Shown piece by piece: positions 9,466 through 19,400 of a stretch of 47,237 nt of DNA. A program made the translations under genes and the position numbers. Each line of letters begins with the position of its first letter. Position 1 is the first letter of the stretch. This stretch comes from Rhodopirellula islandica (GTDB lineage Bacteria; Planctomycetota; Planctomycetia; Pirellulales; Pirellulaceae). The stretch spans positions 1 through 47,237 of the forward strand of contig NZ_LECT01000005.1 in the NCBI RefSeq assembly GCF_001027925.1, written 5' to 3'. The notes beneath the pieces were generated by a model that was given only the letters and a program-made list of their open reading frames with translations, did not search any database and was not told where the DNA came from.

Positions 9466-10907
9466 ATTCCGTCGACCTGGCTGGTTTAGCAGAGTTGTTT
9501 CCCGCCGATCGGTTTCGGACCGACTCAGCGGCTCAGGCGGCCTTCGAATCAGACGGGTTGCTCGCTTATACCGCTCGACCTCGCGGGGTGGTCTTTCCCG
9601 AGACCGCTGACGAGGTCGTTTCCGCGGTGCGTTGGTGTTACGAGCATCACGTGCCGGTGGTCGCTCGAGGCAGTGGCACGGGCCTCTCCGGAGGCGCGAT
9701 GCCGCATCGCGACGGGATTGTGATTGCGCTGAATCGGCTGAACCGAATCTTGCACGTTGACCCCGTCGAACGAACCGCGACGGTCCAGTGCGGGGTGGTG
9801 AACCTCGCCGTTTCCCAAGCCGCTCGGCCGCATGGTTTGTACTTCGCGCCGGATCCTTCCAGCCAATCCGTGTGCACGATCGGTGGCAACATCGCGTTCA
9901 ATTCCGGGGGTGCTCACTGCCTGAAATATGGCATGACCGCCGGGCACACCTTGGCGATGGATGTGGTGCTGGGCGATGGGACCGTGACCAGTATCGGTGG
10001 GTCGTCGTTGGAGCATGCTGGCCCGGACACCACAGGTTTCTTCTGTGGCAACGAAGGCATGCTGGGGATCGCTTTGCAAGCGACGTTGCGATTGCTGCCG
10101 TTGCCGGAAGTCTTTCACACCGTTTTGGTGGGGTACGACGACATCCGGGCGGCCGGGAATGCCGTCGGGGCGATCATCGCTGCGAATCTATTGCCGGGTG
10201 CGATGGAAATCATGGACGCGATGTCGATTCGCGCCGCCGAAGCCGCGGTGGCCTGTGGCTATCCCAAGAACGCCAACAGTGTGTTGATCGTGGAGCTGGA
10301 AGGTTCTGCGGAACGCGTCGCGATGGAAAGGGAAATTCTGGCCGACGTGATCGACAGCACTCACCCGTCCGCGGTCGAGATCGCTGCCAACGACGCCGAG
10401 CGACTGGCGATATGGAAAGGCCGCAAATCGGTGTTCTCAGCGGCGGGGCGATTGAGCCCTGACTTCCTGGTTCAGGATGGCGTTGTGCCGCGGCGGCGAT
10501 TGGGAGAAGCCCTCGAGCGAATCGAGGCGATGAGCCGCGAATGTGGCGTGCCCGTTGCAAATGTTTTTCATGCGGGCGATGGCAACTTGCACCCGCTGAT
10601 CATGTACGACGGGAAGATTCCCGGTGCCTTTGACAAGGCCAATGAGTTCGCTCATTCAATCCTTCGGTTGTGTATCGAAATGGGCGGTTCCATCACGGGC
10701 GAGCACGGCGTTGGAGTCGAGAAACGGGGTGTCTTCGCCGAGATGTTTGACGAACCCACGATTGATTTGATGCACCGCGTGCGAGCGGAAATGGACCCTC
10801 ACGAGATTTGCAATCGAGGCAAGATGTTTCCGGATGCCGAGTCCCCTGCCCTGTCCACCTCCGGGTTGCATCCCTTGGAAAAAGCGGGAGTGATCTTCCG
10901 TGAGTGA
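9462..10907 (+). CDS. glcD: Glycolate oxidase subunit GlcD (FAD-linked)
   Basis: A 481-residue FAD-dependent alpha-hydroxy acid oxidase subunit. The PCMH-type FAD domain carries [16 protein letters not shown], then [15 protein letters not shown]. The C-terminal substrate domain has [16 protein letters not shown] and [15 protein letters not shown], with the His residues expected for flavin and substrate contacts. The frame extends upstream to 9411, but the GTG at 9462 overlaps the preceding stop as GTGA and gives a normal family start (VNSVDLAGL). It oxidises glycolate or lactate-like acids together with GlcE and GlcF and passes electrons to the quinone pool. The end overlaps glcE by 8 bp. Confidence 0.93.
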   Translation: MNSVDLAGLAELFPADRFRTDSAAQAAFESDGLLAYTARPRGVVFPETADEVVSAVRWCYEHHVPVVARGSGTGLSGGAMPHRDGIVIALNRLNRILHVDPVERTATVQCGVVNLAVSQAARPHGLYFAPDPSSQSVCTIGGNIAFNSGGAHCLKYGMTAGHTLAMDVVLGDGTVTSIGGSSLEHAGPDTTGFFCGNEGMLGIALQATLRLLPLPEVFHTVLVGYDDIRAAGNAVGAIIAANLLPGAMEIMDAMSIRAAEAAVACGYPKNANSVLIVELEGSAERVAMEREILADVIDSTHPSAVEIAANDAERLAIWKGRKSVFSAAGRLSPDFLVQDGVVPRRRLGEALERIEAMSRECGVPVANVFHAGDGNLHPLIMYDGKIPGAFDKANEFAHSILRLCIEMGGSITGEHGVGVEKRGVFAEMFDEPTIDLMHRVRAEMDPHEICNRGKMFPDAESPALSTSGLHPLEKAGVIFRE

Positions 10908-12144
10908 ATCCGAATCCACTTCCACATCTGCCATGCCAGCCAGCATCGAAGCTCCCGAATCCGTGAGTCACTGGGTCGAACTGATCCGCGATTGGAATGC
11001 TTCGTCGGCCGGGGAGCGTTTGATTCCGGTCGGTCGATGCAGCAAGCCTGGGTTGTCGCTTGCCAACCTTGGACAGGATTCTGGCTCGAAGATCGATTCA
11101 CCAGCGAGTTCGCTGCGGCGAGTTTCCACGCGAAATTTGTCTGGGATCCTTCAGCACGACCCTTCCGAGTTCACTATCTCGGTCGCCTCAGGAACGCCGC
11201 TCAAAGAAGTCATCGCTGCGCTCGCGAAGCACGGTCAAACCCTGCCCTTCGATCCACCCCGAGCAGGAATGGGAGCGACGATTGGTGGCTGCGTCGCCTC
11301 GGGATGGAGCGGTCCCGGTCGCTGGCGATACGGAGGCCTACGCGACTTCATCTTGGCCGCTTCGTTCCTGGATGGATTGGGCAACGAAGTTCACACCGGC
11401 GCCCCTGTGGTCAAGAACGCAGCCGGGTTCGACTTTCCCAAGTTGATGGTCGGAAGCCTCGGTCGATTGGGGGTGTTGACGCGATTGACGTTCAAGGTCT
11501 TTCCCCAGTCCGTCGATCCGCAAACGTGGGCCGTCAAATGTGGCGACCTCGCCATGGCCACCCGGCACATGCAAACCTTGACCCGACTGCCGATTGAGTT
11601 GGACGCGATCGAGTTGTGCCAGCCCGGCATGACCGATCCAGAAGACTGGTGCATTGTATTGCGAGTGCCCGGACCGCCGTCGGTGGCGAAGTCCATCATG
11701 GATCGTGTACGGGAGACAGTGGGTCAGGCGGGGTCACTTGAGTTGTCGGAAGAGCATGCCCAAAAATCATGGTCGAAGTTGCTGGATGTCCCCGGAGAAG
11801 TGTCGGTTCGTATTCCGATCACGCCGCGGCAAATTGAAACGGCGGTTCAGTCGTTTCCCCAAGAGTTGACGCAACGAGGGTGGAAGATGCATTTCGGTCT
11901 GGCGGGCAATGTCATGTTCGTGACGGGGGCGGGTGACCTGACGGTGTTGGATGCTTGGTTGATGCAGCATTCCTTGGCTGGCTTGGTTCTCGACCCAGGC
12001 GAAACAAACCCACTTGGAACTCAGATCGGAATGTGGCGGCACGACGAAGTGGTCGTGCGCGTGTCTCGCGCGATCGATCCGCATCGATGCTTTGCACCGT
12101 TTCAGTTTGGCGAGCCAAAGCACACACAACGCACGGAGGCCTAA
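10900..12144 (+). CDS. glcE: Glycolate oxidase subunit GlcE (FAD-binding)
   Basis: A 414-residue second FAD-binding subunit of the GlcDEF complex. It starts with GTG inside the end of glcD. The first 60 residues are Ser-rich and not obviously conserved. The PCMH-like flavin domain follows: [36 protein letters not shown], and [20 protein letters not shown], a GlcE signature. It is longer than typical GlcE proteins of about 350 residues, mainly through the N-terminal tail. It lies between glcD and glcF, with a 5-nt gap to the latter. Confidence 0.9.
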   Translation: MSESESTSTSAMPASIEAPESVSHWVELIRDWNASSAGERLIPVGRCSKPGLSLANLGQDSGSKIDSPASSLRRVSTRNLSGILQHDPSEFTISVASGTPLKEVIAALAKHGQTLPFDPPRAGMGATIGGCVASGWSGPGRWRYGGLRDFILAASFLDGLGNEVHTGAPVVKNAAGFDFPKLMVGSLGRLGVLTRLTFKVFPQSVDPQTWAVKCGDLAMATRHMQTLTRLPIELDAIELCQPGMTDPEDWCIVLRVPGPPSVAKSIMDRVRETVGQAGSLELSEEHAQKSWSKLLDVPGEVSVRIPITPRQIETAVQSFPQELTQRGWKMHFGLAGNVMFVTGAGDLTVLDAWLMQHSLAGLVLDPGETNPLGTQIGMWRHDEVVVRVSRAIDPHRCFAPFQFGEPKHTQRTEA

Positions 12145-12149
12145 TCGCC

Positions 12150-13460
12150 ATGCAGCATGACATTCCCTTGGAAAGTTCTGGACCCAACGCGGATGCGATG
12201 GCGGAAGCCGTCAGCACCTGCATTCGTTGTGGTTTTTGCTTGTCGGCCTGTCCGACCTATGACGTGTTGCAACGTGAATCGGATTCGCCGCGGGGACGCA
12301 TCATTCTGATGAAAGAGGTGTTGGAAGGTTCGATGTCGGCCGACGAAGCGGCGCCTCACCTGGACGCTTGTTTGGGTTGCTTGGCGTGTGAGCCCGCTTG
12401 TCCTTCCGGGGTGTCGTACCGACACCTGCTGAGTCCTTATCGTTCGCTCGTTCGAGAACGCATTTCTGTCGCTTGGCCACAAAGGTTGCAGCGCTGGTTG
12501 ACTGCTCAAACGTTGCCTTACCCCAAGCGGTTTCGCTTCGCGGCGCGGATGGGATTGATAGGCAAAACGTTCTCTGCCTTGGTTCCATCGGTCCTGCGTC
12601 CGATGTTGGATTTGCTGCCAGAAACCTTGCCTGCTGCAAAGGAACTGCAGTCTCGTTACGCACCGCTGGGTGACCAAGTCGGCCGTGTCGCGTTGCTGGC
12701 CGGATGCGCCCAACAGGTCCTGGCACCTTCAATCAATGAAGCCACGATCCATGTGCTGCGGCACATTGGTTTGGAAGTGGTGGTGCCAACCGAACAGAGT
12801 TGCTGTGGTTCGCTGGCTTGGCATGTCGGCGACGGTGATCGAGCGGCCAAGTTCGCTCGCAACAACGTGCGTGCGTTTTCCAGTGACTCTCAGCCGATCG
12901 ATGCGATTGTCACCAACGCCGCCGGTTGCGGATCGGGCATGCAAGAGTACGGCATGATCTTGCGTGGCACGGACATCGAGTCGCAGGCGATGGCATTGGC
13001 CAACACGGTGAAAGACGTTTCGGTGGTGGTGTGCGAGCATGCGGATCGGTTGCGTTTGCGACGGCCTGGGTTGGTTCACGAGGGCGAGGCCGTGGTGCGG
13101 GTGGCCTATCACGACGCGTGTCATCTGGCCAACGCCCAAGGCGTGCGAGTGCAACCACGTGAGTTGCTTCGCCGGGTCCCGGATGTGGAGCTGGTGGATG
13201 TTGCGGAGGCACACTTGTGTTGTGGCTCAGCGGGAACTTACAACTTGGATCAACCCGAAACCGCGGATGAACTTGGACGTCGGAAAGCCAAGGCGGTGAT
13301 GGCGACGGGTGCCCCGATTGTGGTCAGTGGCAACATCGGTTGTTTGACGCAGTTGCAGACGCATCTGAATTCAATGGCGACCGAAGCTCATCCGGCCCCG
13401 CGGGTGATGCACACGATGGAATTCTTGAGTGCGTGCTTGGACGAGTCCCCGCTGAATTGA
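12150..13460 (+). CDS. glcF: Glycolate oxidase iron-sulfur subunit GlcF
   Basis: A 436-residue protein with two 4Fe-4S clusters: CIRCGFCLSACP (Cys 24, 27, 30, 34) and CLGCLACEPACP (Cys 74, 77, 80, 84). Two CCG domains follow, at EQSCCGSLAWHVGD and AHLCCGSAGTYNLD. It should transfer electrons from the GlcD/GlcE flavins to the membrane quinone pool. The frame is open from 11955, but the ATG at 12150 is preceded by one of the few good ribosome sites in the window, GGAGG at 12135-12139, and gives the expected N-terminus. It is the last gene of the glc run; 44 bp separate it from the next small gene. Confidence 0.94.
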   Translation: MQHDIPLESSGPNADAMAEAVSTCIRCGFCLSACPTYDVLQRESDSPRGRIILMKEVLEGSMSADEAAPHLDACLGCLACEPACPSGVSYRHLLSPYRSLVRERISVAWPQRLQRWLTAQTLPYPKRFRFAARMGLIGKTFSALVPSVLRPMLDLLPETLPAAKELQSRYAPLGDQVGRVALLAGCAQQVLAPSINEATIHVLRHIGLEVVVPTEQSCCGSLAWHVGDGDRAAKFARNNVRAFSSDSQPIDAIVTNAAGCGSGMQEYGMILRGTDIESQAMALANTVKDVSVVVCEHADRLRLRRPGLVHEGEAVVRVAYHDACHLANAQGVRVQPRELLRRVPDVELVDVAEAHLCCGSAGTYNLDQPETADELGRRKAKAVMATGAPIVVSGNIGCLTQLQTHLNSMATEAHPAPRVMHTMEFLSACLDESPLN

Positions 13461-13504
13461 ATCCCATTCTGATTCCCAAATAACCCCGAATCCCAGCGGC
13501 CACG

Positions 13505-13903
13505 ATGAGTGCAAACGAATTGTCTTTGAACGAATTGGAAGCGTTGGCCCGTCAGGAGAACGTCCACGGGAAGACCGTCGACTGTTTGCTCGCACTGCAG
13601 TCCGACGACGAGGAAGTCCGGACTTGGGCGAGCGAGGTTCTGTCGGGATCGGTCGAGCCAAGTGCGGATGAAGAAGAGGAGATGGCAGGCCTGCTGGAGT
13701 CGGTTTTGTACGACGGCGAAGAAGGCAACCGCTGGGATGCTTTGGCGGTGGACCAGCTTTACTGGACCGCCACGATGCTCGGGCGTTTAAGCCAGTTGGA
13801 CCCCTCGACCTGGAAGGTTCTGCGAGAACTTGCCGAATCCCAGTCCACCACGCTCGCCGCTGCCGCCAAACGTGCCCAATCGGTCATCGAGCGCTTGGGG
13901 TGA
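13505..13903 (+). CDS. Conserved small acidic hypothetical protein
   Basis: A 132-residue, acidic, helical protein without a signal peptide or membrane segment. Helices such as NELEALARQENVHGKTVDCL and STTLAAAAKRAQSVIERL recall HEAT-like or armadillo-like repeats, and the middle carries an acidic run (ADEEEEMAG). No catalytic motif was recognised. It follows glcF in the same direction and may be read through from the glc operon, but nothing ties it functionally to glycolate oxidation. Confidence 0.7.
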   Translation: MSANELSLNELEALARQENVHGKTVDCLLALQSDDEEVRTWASEVLSGSVEPSADEEEEMAGLLESVLYDGEEGNRWDALAVDQLYWTATMLGRLSQLDPSTWKVLRELAESQSTTLAAAAKRAQSVIERLG

Positions 13904-14475
13904 GTGACGATTGCTCGAATCAGTGAGCCTGGTTGAGGAAGGCTTGGGACGTGGAGTCCGGCAATGCTCTCCACAACGATGGAGGTTTGCACCCTGTCAT
14001 CGACGGTATTGGGGCAGACTCATTCACCTTAAGCGTTTGCAATTCCCAAGACGCTGAAGTCCGAGATGAGCCCGTCTGCGGTTGCTTGCCGGAAGTCACC
14101 GCTCGATCGTCACCTGGCAAAATTTCATTTTGCCCATCCTGAGAGTGGGGTGTCGAGACGCTTGGATCCAGGCATTTCCCAGCTGGAACCGCCAATGATG
14201 CCGTGGCGAATGTCGTCTCAAGCCATCGCCCAATTTCCATTTCCCGTTGAGCCAGCCCATTTCGAAATGACGGGGGTGGAGCTTGAAGCCAACCGTCTCG
14301 CGACGAGATCAAAGCACGCCTAAGGGTGCTCGTTTGTTCTTAGTTGTGTCTTAATGTTGATTATATTGACGCTCAGGTTTTGCGTCTATATGTTATTGAT
14401 TCGGGGGGTGCGGCCGGTATTTCGGGCACTTTCTCGTGTTTCTTAGACGTGACATATTTTCCCAAGGACTCAATG
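13904..14475 (+). other. Gene-free spacer upstream of the pseudopilin gene
   Basis: No convincing gene was seen. A 130-codon frame on the minus strand (13920-14312) has no recognisable domain and no plausible signals. The last 140 bases are clearly AT-richer than the surroundings and hold a candidate promoter. A short hairpin-like CTCGCGACGAG lies near 14297. Confidence 0.5.
14366..14394 (+). promoter_or_regulatory. Candidate promoter of the DUF1559 gene
   Basis: TTGACG (14366-14371) and TATGTT (14389-14394) are separated by 17 bases in the only AT-rich stretch before the gene. The overlapping TATATT at 14362 and TATATG at 14387 make the exact -10 element uncertain. This is a pattern match only. 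Confidence 0.3.
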
Positions 14476-15696
14476 ATGAAGACGAAATGTCGAAGCTCAA
14501 GTGGTTTCACGTTGGTGGAGTTGCTGGTGGTGATTGCAATTATCGGCGTGTTGGTGGGATTGCTGCTTCCGGCTGTTCAAGCCGCTCGCGAAGCAGCACG
14601 CAGGATGAGCTGCAGTAACAATTTCAAGCAAATTGGTTTGGCATCGCACAACTACCACTCTGCCTATGACCAACTGCCACGGCACTCGACTGGCACCTGG
14701 CGCGATGATGCTCCCAATGCGTGGACACCTTATGACACTCACAACTCGGGCTCATTGAGTGCGATGGTTGGTTTGCTTCCGTTCATGGAACAGCAAGCTT
14801 TGTGGGAGATGATCAGCAACCCATCGCAACAGCGAGTCGATGGTGGAGTTCAAACGCCGCCGTGGCCCGCCATGGGGCCCGCACCACGGATCAATGGTGG
14901 ACGCAACCAATACATCCCTTGGATGACAGAAACGCCCGCGTTGCGATGTCCCAGTGACCCAGGGGTGGGACTTCCTGCAGGTGGTCGTTCGAACTACGCC
15001 TTTTGCATCGGTGATGCGTTTCAGGGGACGCCGTTCACTCGTCCGATTCGTTGGAGTAACTCGGGAGGCAGTCCCTTTGACGAGATTTCAGGAAGCAAGA
15101 CCACTCAAGGTCGCTATGCCCGCGGCATGTACACGCACCGGACCGATCGGAAATTTCGTGACGTCTTGGATGGCTTGTCCAACACCATCGCAATGGGTGA
15201 GATGATGACGGACCTTGGCGACAACGACAATCGAACCACGCTCAACCGAACCTTGGACACCGTGGAGCAAAATGTTTCGATTTGCAAGGAGACGGGGCAT
15301 ATCGATCCGCAACGACCTTCTTTTTGGTGTGATGGAGTCGATTGTCCCGCACCGACAGGACCCGGTGCGTTGCACAGTCCGAACGATATCTACAATCGTG
15401 GGATGATGTGGATGATTTCGCTGCCGACCTCCAGCTGCATGTTCACCAACCTTCCGCCCAACTCGGAACTGTGCGTGGATCGCTGGACCGAAGGTGGTGG
15501 TTCGATCAGTGCCAGCAGCCGACATCAAGGCGGCGTGCACGTCTTGATGGGCGACGGAGCTGTCAGGTTCATCACGGACTCGATTGAAGCTGGGAACAGC
15601 CAAGCGGGACCTGTCAACGCTGGCCAACGCAGTCCCTATGGATTGTGGGGCGGCCTGGGAACTCGCGGGAACAAAGAGACCGTGTCGCTCGAGTAG
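14476..15696 (+). CDS. DUF1559 domain type II/IV pseudopilin-like protein
   Basis: A 406-residue planctomycete protein with a prepilin-like N-terminus: a short basic leader, the cleavage/methylation motif SSGFTLVELLVVIAIIGVLV with the conserved Glu five residues after the Phe, then AVQAAREAARRMSC. The DUF1559 (SBP_bac_10) domain fills the rest, with the C-terminal H-X9-DG motif visible in RHQGGVHVLMGDGAVRFI. Such proteins occur in tens of copies per planctomycete genome and are expected at the cell surface or in fibre structures, processed by a prepilin peptidase. Two adjacent ATGs (14473, 14476) are possible; AAGGA at 14464-14468 favours the second. The frame extends upstream to 14344 without a pilin-like leader. 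A strong terminator follows. Confidence 0.93.
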   Translation: MKTKCRSSSGFTLVELLVVIAIIGVLVGLLLPAVQAAREAARRMSCSNNFKQIGLASHNYHSAYDQLPRHSTGTWRDDAPNAWTPYDTHNSGSLSAMVGLLPFMEQQALWEMISNPSQQRVDGGVQTPPWPAMGPAPRINGGRNQYIPWMTETPALRCPSDPGVGLPAGGRSNYAFCIGDAFQGTPFTRPIRWSNSGGSPFDEISGSKTTQGRYARGMYTHRTDRKFRDVLDGLSNTIAMGEMMTDLGDNDNRTTLNRTLDTVEQNVSICKETGHIDPQRPSFWCDGVDCPAPTGPGALHSPNDIYNRGMMWMISLPTSSCMFTNLPPNSELCVDRWTEGGGSISASSRHQGGVHVLMGDGAVRFITDSIEAGNSQAGPVNAGQRSPYGLWGGLGTRGNKETVSLE

Positions 15697-15756
15697 TCCG
15701 TTTTTTGCTGCACTGAATCATCAAAATGTCCAGGGAGTTCGACTCCCTGTGCGGTT

Positions 15757-15790
15757 GCCATTTGGAATCGAGTGTTCCAAATGGCTTTTT
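15757..15790 (+). terminator. Rho-independent terminator after the DUF1559 gene
   Basis: A perfect 11-bp stem GCCATTTGGAA / TTCCAAATGGC with a 7-nt loop is followed by a run of five T. A second hairpin, CAGGGAGT-TCG-ACTCCCTG (15731-15749), precedes it. It lies between the pseudopilin stop and the small lipoprotein, so it could also act as an attenuator for that gene. Confidence 0.8.
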
Positions 15791-15825
15791 ACTTTCCGAC
15801 GCTCCCCTTTTTATGAATGATTGAA

Positions 15826-15993
15826 ATGAAATCGTTGAGTTTGAGTTTTGTAGTGTTCTCGATGCTTCTGTTCACGGTTGGTTGCGGTGAGTCCAGTACC
15901 GTCATCCAGCCTGCTGACGATGCACCAATGACTGAGACGGACCAAGAAATGGAATCGGATGACTACGAGAATGAAATGAAGAAGATGCAGTAG
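15826..15993 (+). CDS. Small lipoprotein, 55 residues
   Basis: A short gene directly after the DUF1559 gene and its terminator. The peptide starts MKSLSLSFVVFSMLLFTVGC: a lysine, a long hydrophobic segment and a lipobox-like TVGC, then a small acidic, Met/Glu/Asp-rich tail ending in KKMQ. It is therefore probably a lipid-anchored envelope peptide. An in-frame ATG at 15817 would add three residues. Small lipoproteins downstream of DUF1559 pseudopilins are a recurrent planctomycete arrangement, which supports it being real. Its function is unknown. Confidence 0.7.
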   Translation: MKSLSLSFVVFSMLLFTVGCGESSTVIQPADDAPMTETDQEMESDDYENEMKKMQ

Positions 15994-16156
15994 TTCAGCT
16001 TGCGTCGACGGTGCCTTGTATGTTTCTGATCAACACTGCTTCCTTGTTGGAGGACATTGCTCTTCCCAAGTCAGGCCTGCTGCTTTCTGGCCGCTCTTTC
16101 TGGAGAGGTCGAGCAGTTGATCGGCACCGTCTTTCAGCTGAGTTCCGCATGATGCA

Positions 16157-16487
16157 CCTCCCCCAGAACGAAGTTTTGGGGGAGGTCGAGCGACCCCGTT
16201 CAGGCGTCCGTGCGGGAGGGAGCCCCAGTATGGGAAGCGGCGCGAATTGCCCTCCCCCGGAAATCTCGCTGAACGCTCGCTTTCCGACCCCTCCCAACTT
16301 CGTCGGGCGGGGTTCTCAAAACGCTGCTGGCACCGCATTTAAAAACTGCACGACCTCTTCACGGGCGGGCGTCTTCAGTTCACTGCTGGATCGGCACTTC
16401 AAAGCCGCCCGACCGCTGCGCAGGCGGGGTTTGCAAGATGGGCGAGCAAGGTATTTCAAAGCCGCCCGACCGCTGAATGGGTGCAGT
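16157..16487 (+). repeat. Repeat-rich spacer with hairpins and dispersed repeat fragments
   Basis: This is a mosaic of repeats. A hairpin CCTCCCCCA...TTGGGGGAGG lies at 16157-16185. An inverted copy of a dispersed motif (GAGGTCGTGCAGTTTTTAAA read on the minus strand) lies around 16329-16357. Two direct copies of TTCAAAGCCGCCCGACCGCTG start near 16398 and 16455. The frame of the next gene happens to stay open through this region, which explains why its ORF begins as early as 16011. Confidence 0.65.
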
Positions 16488-19400
16488 GTGAGTGTGCGGG
16501 CGAATCAGGAACAGCGAGGCGGTCGTCGTGACCAGCGAGGGTGGTGGGCGGTCTGTCGCATGGTCTCGTTTTGTTTTGCGTGCCTGGGTGCTGCGATCGG
16601 CTGTCAGCCAAACGTCTCGCCACCTGACGCCCCACTTCGAGCGGAGTCCAAAGCAGAAGTATCCGCGAGTTTGCAGCGGGAGGTTTCGCATCCCAAAACG
16701 ACCGAACGGCAGGACGCCCAATCCGACCCGCCTGATCGCCAAGCCTCTTTGGACGAATTGAATCGGATCTTAGATGGTTCTGTGGTCCACGACGCTGATC
16801 GGAATTCAGACAGCGCTGTGTTTGAAATCGTCGAGAAGTCGCTGGATCAGTTTCCAAACGATTCGGCGGTTCTGTATTTTTCCGCACTGGTTCAATATCA
16901 TCGCCTGGGGCTGGTTGACGAAGCCATCCAGACACTGCGGCGAATCCAATTGGATGAACCGGAAGTGGGACCGGCGGCGTTGGGGATGCGATCCGATTGG
17001 CTCGCCCAAACGGGCCACTATGAGGAGGCGATTGCCGGCTATCGGAATCTGCTGGATCGCTTTCCTGAGGCGACCGAGGCACACCGTCAGTTGGCGGCCT
17101 TGTTGAATCGATTGGGGCGACGTCACGAAGCGGCGCGATACCTTCGCAATCTGGTGCGTTTAGGGGACGTTCGACAGGCTGAGCTGGCTTCTTTGCTTTC
17201 CATTCAAGATCCGTCGCTGACTTCAGCAGTGAACGGAAACCAGCCATCCAGCGAAGGTCTGTCGGGTTGGGTTGGGCCCATTTCCCAGGCTCATCGGTCG
17301 ATGGCTTCTCACCAGCCACACTTGGCGGTTGATTCACTTGCGAGTTTGATTGGTGACTCAGAAGCACAAGCTTCGATCGGGTCAGGATGGGATGCCGCCT
17401 TGGCGCTGCTTGGCCGCGCTGCCGTGGACGCGAACGACAAGGAAAATCTTCGTTTGTGGTGGGAGCACCTCAATCCAGATCAGCTTCTTTGGGCGGATCA
17501 TTGGTTTGCATTGAGCAGGCTTGTCAACGATCAATTGCGTGACACCGATTTGGCGATCCAGCTGATGGTGGAAGCCATCCATCGTGATCCAACCGATCGA
17601 GTCGCTCTCGGCTTGCTTGCAAACTGGATGAACCAAACGCAGAGATATGATGTCGAGGACGAGATCACACAGCGAATGGAACGGCTGAAAAGAACCGTGG
17701 TGCTGGGCAACCGAATCGGCGGTCAGGGGGCAAGTTCTCCGCAGAATGCTTCCGAGTCATTGGCGGCTTCGATGCTGCAACTTGCCGAGCACTTGGACCA
17801 AATTGGACGAGAGCTGGAGGCCAATGCGTGGCGAATGATCGCGGTGACGCAAGGATCCAAGGTGGAGAAGGCAAGTGTCGGGGCTCTTCAAGAACGTTAT
17901 CAAGCCTTGCAAAAGAGCCGGTCTGGATTCCCAACGGTCAGTGACAATACCTTTGGGCTGCGAAGTGACGATCCGATCGCTACCCATCAGCGAGCGATCG
18001 AGAAGCTTTCGGAAATGCTCGAAAAGACGAAGTCCGTTGGTCCTGCCCGGCCGGTCGAGACCGACCCATCGGCAGATCCGGAAGTTGTCGTTCGGTTCGT
18101 TGATCGAGCACGCGAATGGAAGGTCGATTTTCGCTATCGGAATGCGGATCCACCCCGTCCACAAGATTTGAGCATCTTTCAACAGTTTGGTGGCGCCGTG
18201 TGTGCGACCGATTTCGATCGTGATGGATGGATCGATCTGTTCTTGGGCCAGGGTGGCTGTCATCCGAACGATGCAGCGACCACAGAGGTGTCAGCAGAAT
18301 CCTCCAACCGGCTATTCCGGTCGCTCGCTGGCGCCTTCCAGGATTGTTCCGAGGTCGCTTCGGTCGAGGATCAGAGGTTCACAATGGCAGTTGCGGCCGG
18401 TGATTTGAATCAGGATGGATGGCCGGATTTGCTGGTCAGTAATTTCGGAAACAACGAATGTTTCATCAACAATGCAGACGGGACGTTCTCGCATTCGGAG
18501 GATCCTGCTTGGAACAGTCATCACGCCTGGTCTTCCGGCCACGCGATCGCCGACCTCACTGGGAATGGGATCCCGGATGTCTTTGAAATTCGGTACTTGA
18601 ATGACCCTCGCGTTTTCGAGACGCTGCCAACGAATGAGCATGGGCGAGCGATCGATTACCGTGGACCGGAATCTTACCAGGCAGCGGGGGACGTTTTGTA
18701 TGTGCGGTCACCCACAGGTCACTGGGACACGCGAACACTGGGGCTTGAGGAAGGTGCTGCGCCCAGTTTGGGCGTGGTGGTGGGTGACTTTGACAATCAA
18801 CCTGGCAATGAGATTTTTGTTGCCAATGACACGGAGCCCAATCGATTTTGGAAACGTGGTCCTGCGCGAGGGGGGGATGGTTTCACCGGGAAAAAACAAA
18901 TGCAATGGAACAACTTCGCGAAGCTTCGTGGTTGTGCGTTCTCTTCGCTCGGTGGCAGCGGAGCGTCCATGGGAATCGCTACCGCGGACTTTGATCAAAA
19001 CGGCCGGATTGACTTTCATATCACCAACTTCCTCCATGAACCTGCTCACCTCTATTTGCAGAACGCAGACAGCTTCTTCAGTGACCATGTGACCGCGAGT
19101 GGACTTGCGAGGGACAGCATTCCGGTGCTCGGATTTGGAACCGTCGCGTTCGATTTTGAGAACGATGGGGATGAGGATATCGCGGTGCTCAACGGGCATA
19201 TCGAAAATCTGGAGTATCGGGGGATGCCTCACAAAATGCCGGCTCAATTGTTCGTTCAGGAATCGACTCAATTCCAGAGTTTGGATGTCGACAACGACTG
19301 GGCGAAGCCCTCGATTGGGCGAGGGCTCATACGAACGGATTTGAACCGAGACGGGTTGGTGGACATGGTGGCGACTTTTCAAGATCGCCCCGTTTCACTC

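Noticed and set aside
13920..14312. 130-codon minus-strand frame in the spacer before the DUF1559 gene
   Set aside because: No recognisable protein features; the composition looks like spacer sequence.
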